Part shown: in pieces, positions 8,133-16,088 of the stretch | How positions within the stretch are numbered: the first letter of the stretch is position 1 | Layout of the letters: each line of letters opens with the position of its first letter | Source of the DNA: Gemmataceae bacterium | Lineage (GTDB): Bacteria; Planctomycetota; Planctomycetia; Gemmatales; Gemmataceae | Direction of reading: 5' to 3' | NCBI GenBank assembly: GCA_901538445.1 | Contig: LR594584.1 | Location: forward strand, 1,949,111 to 2,013,110 | DNA: 64,000 nt | Position numbers and translations under genes: made by a program | Notes under the pieces: generated by a model | Told to the model about the DNA's origin: nothing | Seen by the model: only the letters and a program-made list of their open reading frames with translations | The model's database searches: none

Positions 8133-9620
8133 ATGCGCGTCTGGAACACGTCGGCGAACTGGACGGCCCCGCTCACCCGGCGCGCGGCCCTCCGCGGGGC
8201 GGGCGCGGTGCTCGCGCTGCCGTTCATGGAGTCGTGGGCGCACTCGCTCGCGAAGGCCGCCGGGCAGCCGACGAAGGGCGTCGGCAAGCCGCCGCTACGG
8301 TTCGGCATCTTCACCGTCACCGGGGGCACGGTCCTCGAGTCGTGGAAGATGAAGCAGGCCGGGCCGCTCGCCCAACTGCCGTCGATCCTGCGGCCGCTCG
8401 ACTTCGCCAAGAACGACCTGCTGCTGGTCACCGGGCTGGCGCACACCGGCGGGTCCGAGAACCTGAACGGCCACGAGAACTGCGCGTACAAGCACCTGAC
8501 CGGCGCGGCGAAGGTCGGCAAGGTCGGCGGGCGGCGGTTCGCGGGGGTGTCGGTCGACCAGGCCGCGGCCCGCGTCGCCGGGGCCGAGACGTTCCTCCCG
8601 TCGATGGAGTTCGGCCTGTCGAACCACGAGACCGTGTACTCGTTCCGCTCGGCCGACGAGCCGGTCCCCTACGAGGACGACCCGCGGCTCGTGTTCGACC
8701 GCATGTTCCGCGGCCGCACGCCGGTGGTCCCGAACTGGCAGCGCCGGGCCGCGGCCGCCGGCGGGCAGGCCGTGCGCGACTCGGCCCCGACCGACACCTA
8801 CGAGCGGAGCGTGGTCGACGCCGTCACCGAAGAGGCGAAGACCCTCCGCGGCAAGCTCGGCGCGGCCGACAAGCAGAAGCTCGACCAGTACCTCGACGCG
8901 GTCCGGTCCCTGGAGTCGCGGGTCGAGCGGTTCGAGGCCCGGCTCCGGCTGGAGGCGGCCGACCTGAAGAACCCCGGCCCGTCGAAGCTCGTCAGCCCGG
9001 CGCTGCCGGACCGCAAGGTGCCGATCCACAAGCTCAAGGACCTCGTCCACCGCGACCCGGAGAAGCACGCGGAGTACATCCGGGTGATGTCGGACCTGTG
9101 GGTGCTCGCGTTCCAGACCGACACGACGCGGGTGGCGACGCTCGCGGTCGGCGACGACGGGGCGCAGTTCCCGGGGGTCGTCACCGTCGGGTACGAGACG
9201 CACTGCCACACGCTCGAGCACCAGGGGAACGCCGGCCGCCCCGAGGACGCCGACCCGATCTCTCGCGAGGCGCTGCGGCAGATCCACCTGTGGTACACGG
9301 CGCTGTTCGCCGAGGCGGTCCGCAAGATGAAGGCGATCGACGAGGGCAACGGCACCACGCTGCTCGACAACTGCGTGCTGATGTACACGTCGTACATGGC
9401 CGACGGCGGGCACGGCACGCACGACTACCCGATCCTGCTCGCGGGCAAGGCCGGCGGCACGCTCAAGACCGGCCGGCAGATCGACTTCCCGAAGAACACC
9501 CCGGTGTCGAACCTGTACGTCGAGTTGCTCGACCGCATGGGCGCGAAGGTCGAGCAGTTCGGCGAGAGCCACACGTCGAAGCACCAGAAGTTCAACGGCC
9601 GCCTGCCCGGGTTGGTGTGA
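8133..9620 (+). CDS. DUF1552 secreted protein, Tat signal
   Basis: The protein has 495 residues from the ATG at 8133; upstream in-frame sequence is repeat DNA and reads as arginine-rich noise. The N-terminus has a Tat-type signal (TRRAALRGAGAVLALPF). The body matches DUF1552: SFRSADEPVPYEDDPRLVFDRMF, the long helix with QKLDQYLDAVRSLESRVERF, and a C-terminal part with GGHGTHDYPILLAGKAGG. DUF1552 proteins are exported and nearly always encoded beside the DUF1592-type cytochrome-like protein, as here, although a 680-base repeat-filled gap separates them. Function is unknown. A 30-bp hairpin follows the stop. Confidence 0.87.
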   Translation: MRVWNTSANWTAPLTRRAALRGAGAVLALPFMESWAHSLAKAAGQPTKGVGKPPLRFGIFTVTGGTVLESWKMKQAGPLAQLPSILRPLDFAKNDLLLVTGLAHTGGSENLNGHENCAYKHLTGAAKVGKVGGRRFAGVSVDQAAARVAGAETFLPSMEFGLSNHETVYSFRSADEPVPYEDDPRLVFDRMFRGRTPVVPNWQRRAAAAGGQAVRDSAPTDTYERSVVDAVTEEAKTLRGKLGAADKQKLDQYLDAVRSLESRVERFEARLRLEAADLKNPGPSKLVSPALPDRKVPIHKLKDLVHRDPEKHAEYIRVMSDLWVLAFQTDTTRVATLAVGDDGAQFPGVVTVGYETHCHTLEHQGNAGRPEDADPISREALRQIHLWYTALFAEAVRKMKAIDEGNGTTLLDNCVLMYTSYMADGGHGTHDYPILLAGKAGGTLKTGRQIDFPKNTPVSNLYVELLDRMGAKVEQFGESHTSKHQKFNGRLPGLV

Positions 9621-9637
9621 CCGCCGGTGCTCGTACC

Positions 9638-9704
9638 TTGGCGAGCCGCCCCGGTCACGGGGCGGGTTGAGCACACCCGCCCCGTGACCGGGGCGGCTCG
9701 CCAA
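9638..9704. terminator. Perfect 30-bp hairpin, 7-base loop
   Basis: Arms 9638-9667 and 9675-9704 are perfect reverse complements (they begin TTGGCGAGCC). It sits 17 bases after the DUF1552 stop. There is no T-run, so terminator activity is inferred from position and stability. Confidence 0.7.
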
Positions 9705-9741
9705 AAAGCCACCCTCGTCCCTCCGCCCCCCGAGCGTCCCC

Positions 9742-10617
9742 ATGCCGAAGTCGCTGTTCGTCGCCGTCGGGCACAACGGGTTGCGGGTCACGTCGCCGGA
9801 CGGGAAGACGTGGTCCCCCCCGGTCCTCGGCAAGGAGGGCGAGACGTACCGGTGCGCCGCGGGCGGCAACGGGTGCGTCGCCGCCGTTGGGAGCTACGGC
9901 GGCGGGAACATCTTCGCCTCGACCACCACCGGCACCGCGTGGAAGACCTCGGGCAAGGACGCGCAATACTCGCGGTACATCCGCGGCCTGGGGTTCGGCA
10001 ACGGCACCTTCATCGGGCTCGGCGGCGACCCGGGGTCGGTCGGCGCGGCGCGGCCGTTCGTGCTCACCAGCGCCGACGGCGAGAAGTGGGACGGCCCGCA
10101 CGACATCCCCGGCAAGTTCATGGTCCGCCGCGTCGCGTTCGGCAACAAGCTGTTCGTCGCGGTCGGCGACCGGGGCCGCCGGGCGGCCTCGCCCGACGGC
10201 AAGGCGTGGACCGACGCACCCGAGGTCAAAGCGATCGACACGCTCGTGGACGTCGCGTTCGGTGCTGGCGTGTTCGTCGGCGTCGGCCTGCACGGGTTGC
10301 GGATGCTGACCAGGGACGGCGTGAAGTGGACCGACCGGCAACTCGGCGACGAGGGCGAGCACCTGAACTCGGTGGTGTGGGCGAAGGACCGGTTCGTCGC
10401 GGTCGGGGCCGGGGCGACGTTCACCTCGAAGGACGGGGTGAAGTGGGACCGCACGCCGAACGCCGACGCGCCGGTGACCGTTGCCTACGGGAACGGTGCG
10501 TTCGTCGGCCCGCGGTGGAAGGGCCGGCTCGTTCGCTCGACCGACGGCATCAAGTGGGAAGAAGTGTTCAAGGGCGAGCACCACGTCGAGGCCGTCGCGT
10601 TCGCGGAGCTGGCGTGA
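9742..10617 (+). CDS. Beta-propeller protein with Asp-box-like repeats
   Basis: The protein has 291 residues without a signal peptide or membrane segment. It consists of about seven repeats of roughly 40 residues, each with a pattern such as LFVAVG...GLRVTSPDGKTW, TSADGEKWDG, ASPDGKAWTD, TSKDGVKWDR and RSTDGIKWEE. The S-x-D-G-x-x-W pattern matches the Asp-box/BNR motif of sialidase-like propellers. No catalytic residues of sialidases are apparent, so a binding or scaffold role is more likely than hydrolysis. It stands alone between two long hairpins. Function unknown. Confidence 0.75.
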   Translation: MPKSLFVAVGHNGLRVTSPDGKTWSPPVLGKEGETYRCAAGGNGCVAAVGSYGGGNIFASTTTGTAWKTSGKDAQYSRYIRGLGFGNGTFIGLGGDPGSVGAARPFVLTSADGEKWDGPHDIPGKFMVRRVAFGNKLFVAVGDRGRRAASPDGKAWTDAPEVKAIDTLVDVAFGAGVFVGVGLHGLRMLTRDGVKWTDRQLGDEGEHLNSVVWAKDRFVAVGAGATFTSKDGVKWDRTPNADAPVTVAYGNGAFVGPRWKGRLVRSTDGIKWEEVFKGEHHVEAVAFAELA

Positions 10618-10625
10618 ACCACACT

Positions 10626-10688
10626 GGCGAACCCTGAGCGCCAGCGAGGGGGTGCGTTTCACCCCCTCGCTGGCGCTCAGGGTTCGCC
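10626..10688. repeat. 29-bp perfect hairpin, core of repeat family B
   Basis: Arms 10626-10654 and 10660-10688 (beginning GGCGAACCCTGAGCGCCAGC) are perfect reverse complements with a 5-base loop. It lies 8 bases after the stop of the propeller gene and may end its transcription. The same arms occur in the larger copies near 30.3 and 51.1 kb. Confidence 0.85.
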
Positions 10689-10788
10689 CGACATCCGGAC
10701 CCCGCCGCGCTCTCATTTCTGTTGCGCAAGGTCGGTCTGGCGCGTATGATAGAACCCCGGGGCACACCTCTCTCCGGCGGGGTCTCGC

Positions 10789-12147
10789 ATGAAGCGCGTG
10801 CGGATCGGCAACGGGTGCGGGTTCTGGGGCGACAACCTCGACGCCCCCGTTCGGCTCGCGTCGGCGGGCAAACTCGACTACCTCACCCTCGAGTACCTCG
10901 CCGAACTCACGATGTCGATCCTGGCCATCCAAAAGGCCAAGGACCCCGGTGCCGGGTACGCGACCGACTTCATCGACGTCCTCACCCGCCTCGCGCCGAT
11001 CATGGGCCACCTGCCCCGGCTCCGCGTCGTCACCAACGCCGGCGGCATGAACCCGCGGGCGTGCGCGGCGGCGGCGCGCGAGGTGCTCGCCAGGGCCGGC
11101 CAGCCCGAGAAGCCGATCGCCGTCGTGACCGGCGACGACCTGATGCCGCGCCTCGACGACCTCATCGCCGCCGGCCACGCCTTCAACCACCTCGACACGG
11201 GCGAGCCGCTCGCGTCGGTCCGGACGCGGGTCGTCAGCGCCAACGCCTACCTCGGCGCGCGGCCCATCGCCGACGCGCTGAGGCTCGGGGCGGATATCGT
11301 CGTCACCGGCCGCGTCGCCGACGCCTCGCTCACCGTCGGCCCGGCGGCGCACGAGTTCGGGTGGGGGTTCGGGGAGACCGACCTCGACCGCGTCGCCGCC
11401 GCGACCGTCGCCGGGCACCTCATCGAGTGCGGCGCGCAGGTGACCGGCGGGCTGTGGATCAACGCGGCCGACGAGACGTGGCTCGGGAACGCCGGCTACC
11501 CCGTCGCCGAGATCGCCGAGGACGGCACGTTCACCGTGTCGAAGCCCGCGGGCACCGGCGGGGCGGTGAACTTCGAGACGGTCGCCGAGCAACTGCTCTA
11601 CGAAGTCGCGGACCCGGCCCAGTACTACACTCCGGACGTCGTCGCCGACTTCACCACCCCGACGCTGACCGAAACCGGCCAAGATGTCGTCACCGTCAGC
11701 GGGTGCCGGGCGAACGGGCTCACGGACACGTACAAGGTGTCGGTCGCGTACCGCGACGGGTTCATGGCCGCGGGGACGCTGGTGATCGCCGGGCCGAACG
11801 CGGTCGCGAAGGCGCGGCAGTCGGCCGCGGTGCTGCTCGAGCGGTTCCGCCGGTCCGGGTTCACGCACGCCGCGTCGCACGTCGAGATCCTCGGTGCCGG
11901 GGCAGTGACGGGCGGCGCACCGAAGGCGGACTGCGACCCGCCCGAGGTGGTGCTGCGGATCGCGATGCGGGACTCGAACCGCGCGTCGATCGAGCGGTTC
12001 ACGAAGGAGTTCGCGCCGCTGGTAACGGGCGGGTTCGCGGGCACCACCGGGTACACGGTCGGCCGCCCCCCGGTCCGCGAGGTGCTCGCGTACTGGCCGG
12101 CGCTTGTCGCGAAGTCGGCCGTGACGCCGGCGGTGAGCCTGATCTAA
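10789..12147 (+). CDS. AtuA family (DUF1446) protein
   Basis: The protein has 452 residues and matches the acyclic terpene utilisation AtuA / DUF1446 family along its length: IGNGCGFWGDN at the start, a TNAGGMNP motif, GADIVVTGRVADASLTVGP, and a C-terminal FTKEFAPLVTGG. AtuA-type proteins occur with acyl-CoA carboxylases and enoyl-CoA hydratases in degradation of branched or isoprenoid acyl-CoAs, but their reaction is not established. The next genes encode the AtuA-like C-terminal partner and an enoyl-CoA hydratase, so a small acyl-CoA operon is likely. A repeat pair of about 150 bases interrupts the spacing to the partner. Confidence 0.88.
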   Translation: MKRVRIGNGCGFWGDNLDAPVRLASAGKLDYLTLEYLAELTMSILAIQKAKDPGAGYATDFIDVLTRLAPIMGHLPRLRVVTNAGGMNPRACAAAAREVLARAGQPEKPIAVVTGDDLMPRLDDLIAAGHAFNHLDTGEPLASVRTRVVSANAYLGARPIADALRLGADIVVTGRVADASLTVGPAAHEFGWGFGETDLDRVAAATVAGHLIECGAQVTGGLWINAADETWLGNAGYPVAEIAEDGTFTVSKPAGTGGAVNFETVAEQLLYEVADPAQYYTPDVVADFTTPTLTETGQDVVTVSGCRANGLTDTYKVSVAYRDGFMAAGTLVIAGPNAVAKARQSAAVLLERFRRSGFTHAASHVEILGAGAVTGGAPKADCDPPEVVLRIAMRDSNRASIERFTKEFAPLVTGGFAGTTGYTVGRPPVREVLAYWPALVAKSAVTPAVSLI

Positions 12148-12156
12148 TGTTGTTGC

Positions 12157-12290
12157 CCTCTCCCCTTGCGGGAGAGGGTGCCGCGAGTCCGCGAGCGGCG
12201 GGTGAGGGGTCAAGTTCTGCGGGTAGTTGAGGTCCACCCCTCACCCGGCCGCGAAGCGCGGCCACCCTCTCCCGCAAGGGGAGAGGGCAA
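12157..12290. repeat. Inverted pair of family A repeats
   Basis: Two inverted family A units (about 12157-12214 and 12237-12290) fill the gap between the AtuA gene and its partner. Each has an inner hairpin (CCCTCTCCCCTTGCGGGAGAGGG type), and the two units can also pair with each other. Despite standing between two genes of one apparent operon, it has no T-tract. Confidence 0.8.
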
Positions 12291-12349
12291 AAGGGTGAAT
12301 CAAAGGCCGGCTCGGTGCCGAGGCCAAACGGTTCTCTCACGAGACACCC

Positions 12350-12712
12350 ATGAAGCTCCCACTCTCGCACATCGCCCACGGCCGCAGCGGGGACAAGGGG
12401 AACCACGCGAACGTGGCGGTCCTCGCGTACACCGACGCGGGGTTCGCCCTGCTGCGCGAGAAGCTCACCGCCGCGGTCGTCGAGAGTTACTTCGCGCCGC
12501 TCGGGGTCACGAAGGTCGAGCGGTTCGAGGCCGCCAACGTCCGCGGGCTGAACTTCCTGCTGCACAACGTGCTGGCCGGCGGCGCGAGCGGCTCCCTGCG
12601 GACCGACACGCAGGGCAAGACCCTCGCCGTCACCCTCCTGCGGATGCCCGTCGAGGTGCCGGCCGACCCGTCGGCCCTGGTCCGCCCGGTCGTTGGCGAG
12701 CGGGGGACGTGA
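12350..12712 (+). CDS. AtuA-like ferredoxin-fold partner protein
   Basis: The protein has 120 residues and starts KLPLSHIAHGRSGDKGNHANVAV, the conserved start of the AtuA-like ferredoxin-fold domain. In many bacteria this domain is fused to the C-terminus of AtuA; here it is a separate gene. The middle keeps the FEAANVRGLNFLLHNVLAGG motif. The last few residues (GERGT) and the stop are contributed by the left arm of a 27-bp hairpin repeat, so the C-terminus may be shorter or different in relatives. Function follows that of AtuA and is unproven. Confidence 0.85.
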   Translation: MKLPLSHIAHGRSGDKGNHANVAVLAYTDAGFALLREKLTAAVVESYFAPLGVTKVERFEAANVRGLNFLLHNVLAGGASGSLRTDTQGKTLAVTLLRMPVEVPADPSALVRPVVGERGT

Positions 12713-12761
12713 GTCCCCCGGTTCTGACGCACCACCGGGGGACTCACGTCCCCCGCTCGCC
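12695..12761. repeat. 27-bp perfect hairpin (repeat family F) overlapping a gene end
   Basis: Arms 12695-12721 and 12735-12761 (beginning GGCGAGCGGGGGACGTGAGT) are perfect reverse complements with a 13-base loop. The left arm contains the stop codon of the preceding gene; the right arm ends 11 bases before the next start. A single diverged arm of the same family lies at about 35986-36016. Confidence 0.85.
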
Positions 12762-12772
12762 CGGAGCTTCCA

Positions 12773-13549
12773 ATGTCGGACATTGTTCAGTACGCGCACC
12801 GTGGGTCGGCTGCGGTTGTGACCATCAACCGCCCGGACCGCCGCAACGCGCTGTCGCGGGCGCTCATCGCCGAACTCACCGAGGCGTTCCTGCGGGCGTC
12901 GACCGACCCGGACGCCCGCAGCGTGATCCTCACCGGCACCGGAACGGCGTTCTGCGCCGGCATGGACCTCGACGAACTCCGCGGCACGCTCGGCGACGAG
13001 GCCGACAAGGTGTGGGACGACGCCTCTAAGCTCTCGGCGCTCTACGAACTCATCTACACGCTACCGAAGCCGACGATCGCGGCCGTGAACGGCGCGGCCG
13101 TCGCCGGCGGGGCGGGCCTGGTGTCGGTGTGCGACCTCGCGGTGTCGGTGCCGGACGCCAAGTTCGGCTACCCCGAGGTGCGCCGCGGGCTGGTCGCCGC
13201 GATGGTCATGCCGCACCTGCTCCGGCACGTCGGCGAGCGCGCCGCCCGCTACCTGCTACTCACCGGGGAGTTAATAGACGCGGTCGAGGCCTTGCACCTG
13301 CGATTCATCAACGCCGTCACCAACCCAGATCGCCTCATGGACGCGGCCGATGCGTGGGCGAAGTCGCTCGCCGAGGGGGGGCCGAAGGCGCTCGCGACGA
13401 CGAAAGACCTGCTGCGGCGGTGCAGCCCGCGTGCGATGTCGGTCGAGGAGCTCGCCCGCGGCAGCGCCGAGCCGCGGCTCACCGACGAGTGCAAGCACGG
13501 CCTCACGGCGTTCTTCGAGAAGAAGCCGGCCCCGTGGGTGCCGAAATGA
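12773..13549 (+). CDS. Enoyl-CoA hydratase/isomerase family protein
   Basis: The protein has 258 residues, usual for crotonases. It has the N-terminal INRPDRRNALS motif, the oxyanion-hole stretch AFCAGMDLDEL, and AAVNGAAVAGGAGLVSVCDL with the second oxyanion glycine. One glutamate of the hydratase pair is visible near FGYPEVRRGLVAA. It probably hydrates or isomerises an acyl-CoA in the pathway served by the AtuA genes upstream. Its stop overlaps the start of the PfkB kinase gene (ATGA at 13546-13549), so the two are translationally coupled. Substrate unknown. Confidence 0.9.
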   Translation: MSDIVQYAHRGSAAVVTINRPDRRNALSRALIAELTEAFLRASTDPDARSVILTGTGTAFCAGMDLDELRGTLGDEADKVWDDASKLSALYELIYTLPKPTIAAVNGAAVAGGAGLVSVCDLAVSVPDAKFGYPEVRRGLVAAMVMPHLLRHVGERAARYLLLTGELIDAVEALHLRFINAVTNPDRLMDAADAWAKSLAEGGPKALATTKDLLRRCSPRAMSVEELARGSAEPRLTDECKHGLTAFFEKKPAPWVPK

Positions 13550-14556
13550 CGCACCCGATCGTCGGCATCGGCGAGTTGCTGTGGGACGTGTACCCCGACG
13601 GCCGCAAGGTCGCCGGCGGCGCGCCGTTCAACTTCGCGTTCCACTGCCACCAACTCGGCCACCCGGCGGTGATCGTTTCGCGCGTCGGCGACGATGCCCT
13701 CGGCCGCGAACTGCGCGAGCGCGTCCGCGAACTCGGGCTGACCGACGAGTACATCCAGACCGACCACGACCACCCGACCGGCACCGTCCGGGTAACGCTC
13801 GACGCCAACGCGGTGCCGACGTACACGATCACCGAGAACGTTGCCTGGGACTTCATCGCTTGGGACGAACCCACGGCCAAGTTACTCTCCCACACACCGG
13901 CACTCTGCTTTGGCACTCTCGTCCAGCGCAGCATCTGGTCCCGTGAAACACTCCGGCGGCTCATCGGGAATGCATGGGGGCTCGCCGGGTCGGGCCGACC
14001 CCTGGAACTGTTGCCGTGGGTCGACGAGCATGAAACACGACACCCGATTGTAGTCTTCGATGCGAACCTCCGGGGCACCTTCTACGACCGGGAAACGATG
14101 CTCTCCAGCCTCCGGGATTCCAACTGGTGCAAGTTAAGCGACGAGGAACTGGCATTCCTCGTCGGACTCCTGGACCTCAACTGGAGCAACGACATCGAGG
14201 TCGTGGCTCACCTCGCGAAGTACCGGGGAAGTAAAGAGATCGTGTGCTTGACGAAGGGGAGCGCTGGCGCACTCGTCTACCAACGCCGTGCGATCCTCGA
14301 CGACGAGCAGTGCGTCGAATCCTATCAGGAAGCGAGCGCGGAGGAACCCGGCGTGCCCGCGAGCGTCGTAGACACGGTCGGGGCGGGGGACTCGTTCACC
14401 GCGGCGATGGTGTGCCTGCACCTCGAAGGGCGGCCGCTGAGCGAGTGCGCCCGGTTCGCGGTCCACTACGCGGCACGGGTGTGCGAGCAACCCGGCGGCA
14501 CGCCCCGCATCGACCGCCGCGAGGTGGAGCGCGCCGCGTTCGGCAGCGGTACATGA
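13546..14556 (+). CDS. PfkB family sugar kinase (fructokinase-like)
   Basis: The protein has 336 residues from the ATG that overlaps the preceding stop. It has the PfkB N-terminal glycine stretch (GELLWDVYPDGRKVAGGAPFN) and signature 2 with the catalytic aspartate, DTVGAGDSFTAAM, near residue 280. It probably phosphorylates a sugar such as fructose with ATP. An extra loop (about 145-165, rich in Gly, Leu, Trp) is longer than in typical members. From about 13840 to 14350 the third codon positions are visibly less GC-rich than before and after, as if this segment came from another source. Its link to the acyl-CoA genes upstream is only positional. Confidence 0.88.
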   Translation: MTHPIVGIGELLWDVYPDGRKVAGGAPFNFAFHCHQLGHPAVIVSRVGDDALGRELRERVRELGLTDEYIQTDHDHPTGTVRVTLDANAVPTYTITENVAWDFIAWDEPTAKLLSHTPALCFGTLVQRSIWSRETLRRLIGNAWGLAGSGRPLELLPWVDEHETRHPIVVFDANLRGTFYDRETMLSSLRDSNWCKLSDEELAFLVGLLDLNWSNDIEVVAHLAKYRGSKEIVCLTKGSAGALVYQRRAILDDEQCVESYQEASAEEPGVPASVVDTVGAGDSFTAAMVCLHLEGRPLSECARFAVHYAARVCEQPGGTPRIDRREVERAAFGSGT

Positions 14557-14621
14557 GATAGGCCATCGGACTGAGTGCGCGGCTCGCCCGGAAGTTGGCT
14601 TTCGGCGGCCCCCGAAACGCC

Positions 14622-14654
14622 AAGAACCCCTGCAGCAAAGCCGCAGGGGTTCTT
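14622..14654 (-). terminator. Terminator hairpin after rpsI
   Basis: Arms AAGAACCCCTGC and GCAGGGGTTCTT pair perfectly (12 bp) around a 9-base loop, 25 bases after the rpsI stop. A-T pairs at the base give a short T-run on the minus strand. It could also act on the convergent PfkB gene. Confidence 0.75.
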
Positions 14655-14679
14655 CGTTGGTCGGCGGAGTCTCGGCGGC

Positions 14680-15312
14680 TTAGCGCTTCGAGAACTGGGT
14701 GCCGCGGCGGGCACCGCGGAGGCCGTACTTCTTACGCTCCTTCATGCGGGCGTCGCGGGTCAGGTAGCCCGAGTCGCGGAGCTTCTTGATCATGCCGGTC
14801 GCGACGTCCACCGGGTCGGCCGGGGCCGCGGCGGCGGGAGTCGCGCCGGGGGCGGTCGGGATCAGCGGGGTCGCCGGGCCGGCGGGGCGGGCGACCGGGG
14901 CGGCCGGCTTCGCGACGATGGCCTTGGCCTTCTCGCGGGCCTTCTTCTCGTCCTGGTAGGCCTTGATGACGGTCGTGTTGTTGAACACCCGCGCCCGCTG
15001 CTCGCTGGCCGGGCTGAACATGGTCTTCACCGCGCGGGCGAGCCCCTGGCACACGGCCCCGGCCTGGCCGGTGATGCCGCCGCCGGTCGCCCGGACGAAC
15101 ACGTCCACGCGGGCGAGCTGGTCGGTGATCTTGAGCGGCCCGAACACCGCGGCCCGGTCCTTCTCCTCGGAGAAGTACTGCTCGACCGGGCGGTCGTTGA
15201 TGAGGATGGTCCCCTTGCCCTCGGTCACGCGGACGCGGGCGACGGCGGACTTCCGCCGGCCGGTGGCGATGTAGTAGGTCCGGGGTGCTTTGGCGGTCTT
15301 CTTCTCGGCCAT
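14680..15312 (-). CDS. rpsI: 30S ribosomal protein S9 with a large internal insertion
   Basis: The protein has 210 residues; S9 is normally about 130. The N-terminal part (YYIATGRRKSAVARVRV, then GGGITGQAGAVCQGLARAV) and the C-terminal part (LRDSGYLTRDARMKERKKYG, ending QFSKR) are typical. Between them, at about residues 98-174, lies an extra segment: a charged helical part followed by an Ala/Pro-rich linker. It replaces the short connection between helices on the body of S9. The C-terminal tail that reaches the decoding P site is intact. It follows rplM on the same strand with a 69-base gap, the standard L13-S9 operon. Confidence 0.95.
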   Translation of the reverse strand: MAEKKTAKAPRTYYIATGRRKSAVARVRVTEGKGTILINDRPVEQYFSEEKDRAAVFGPLKITDQLARVDVFVRATGGGITGQAGAVCQGLARAVKTMFSPASEQRARVFNNTTVIKAYQDEKKAREKAKAIVAKPAAPVARPAGPATPLIPTAPGATPAAAAPADPVDVATGMIKKLRDSGYLTRDARMKERKKYGLRGARRGTQFSKR

Positions 15313-15381
15313 GGTCGTTCGGGTCCGTTATGCGGGGGGAACGCGACGCCGCCCGCCCGGGTATCGGGGCGGGCCGGGCGG

Positions 15382-15816
15382 TCAGCTCTTGAGTTTGAAT
15401 TCCTGGGGCTGCTGGGCCTGGTGCGGGTGCTGGTTGCCCGCGTACAGCTTGAGCTTGGTGAGCTGCTTGAACCCGAGCGGGCCGCGGGGCATCATCCGCT
15501 TCACCGCCCGGCGGATGATCTCCTCGGGCTTCTTGGCGAGCATCTCCTTGGCGGAGGTGATCTTCTGCCCGCCGGCGTAGTGCGAGTAGTCCTGGTACTC
15601 CTTCTGGTCCCACTTCTTGCCGGTGAACTGCACCTTCTCGACGTTCACCACGACGACGAAGTCGCCGGTGTCGGTGTGCGGGGTGTAGTCGGGCTTGTGC
15701 TTGCCGCGGAGGATCGTCGCGATGGAGACGGCGAGCCGGCCGACCACGAGGTCCGTCGCGTCGATGACGAGCCACTTCGGCTGGACCGTACTCGCGTTGG
15801 CAATGAACGTAGACAT
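15382..15816 (-). CDS. rplM: 50S ribosomal protein L13
   Basis: The protein has 144 residues from the ATG at 15816, which gives the usual L13 length; upstream in-frame codons are not needed. Typical motifs are WLVIDATDLVVGRLAV, the ILRGKHKPDYTPHTDTGD stretch, and the KRMMPRGPLG signature near residue 108. It binds 23S rRNA early in large-subunit assembly. First gene of the rplM-rpsI operon, divergent from the Ser/Thr kinase gene across a 272-base gap. A regulatory sequence is not recognised. Confidence 0.96.
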   Translation of the reverse strand: MSTFIANASTVQPKWLVIDATDLVVGRLAVSIATILRGKHKPDYTPHTDTGDFVVVVNVEKVQFTGKKWDQKEYQDYSHYAGGQKITSAKEMLAKKPEEIIRRAVKRMMPRGPLGFKQLTKLKLYAGNQHPHQAQQPQEFKLKS

Positions 15817-16088
15817 CGTTTCGATCCGCTGCAAAGAGCCAGGGAGGGACGCAATCCGCCCGGGGTCGTCCGGAAGTTTATCATGGTATGGCACGGTTCG
15901 TGCGCGTCAACCCCGGCATTCCGGAAACGGGCGTCCGTGCGGGTTGGGAAAGCGGGGGCGTCGCGCAACGGCCGCGCGGCCCACGGGACGCCGACCGGCG
16001 ATTATTCGCATGACCGGGGGAACACCGTGTTCTATACTGGCGGGCGTGCCGGCTGTACCGCTTCTTCACCGTCTGGCCCCGCGGGACC

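Noticed and set aside
9655-12237. Minus-strand frame of 860 codons across the propeller and AtuA genes
   Set aside because: Antisense shadow: it crosses two real genes and their repeat gaps and matches nothing.
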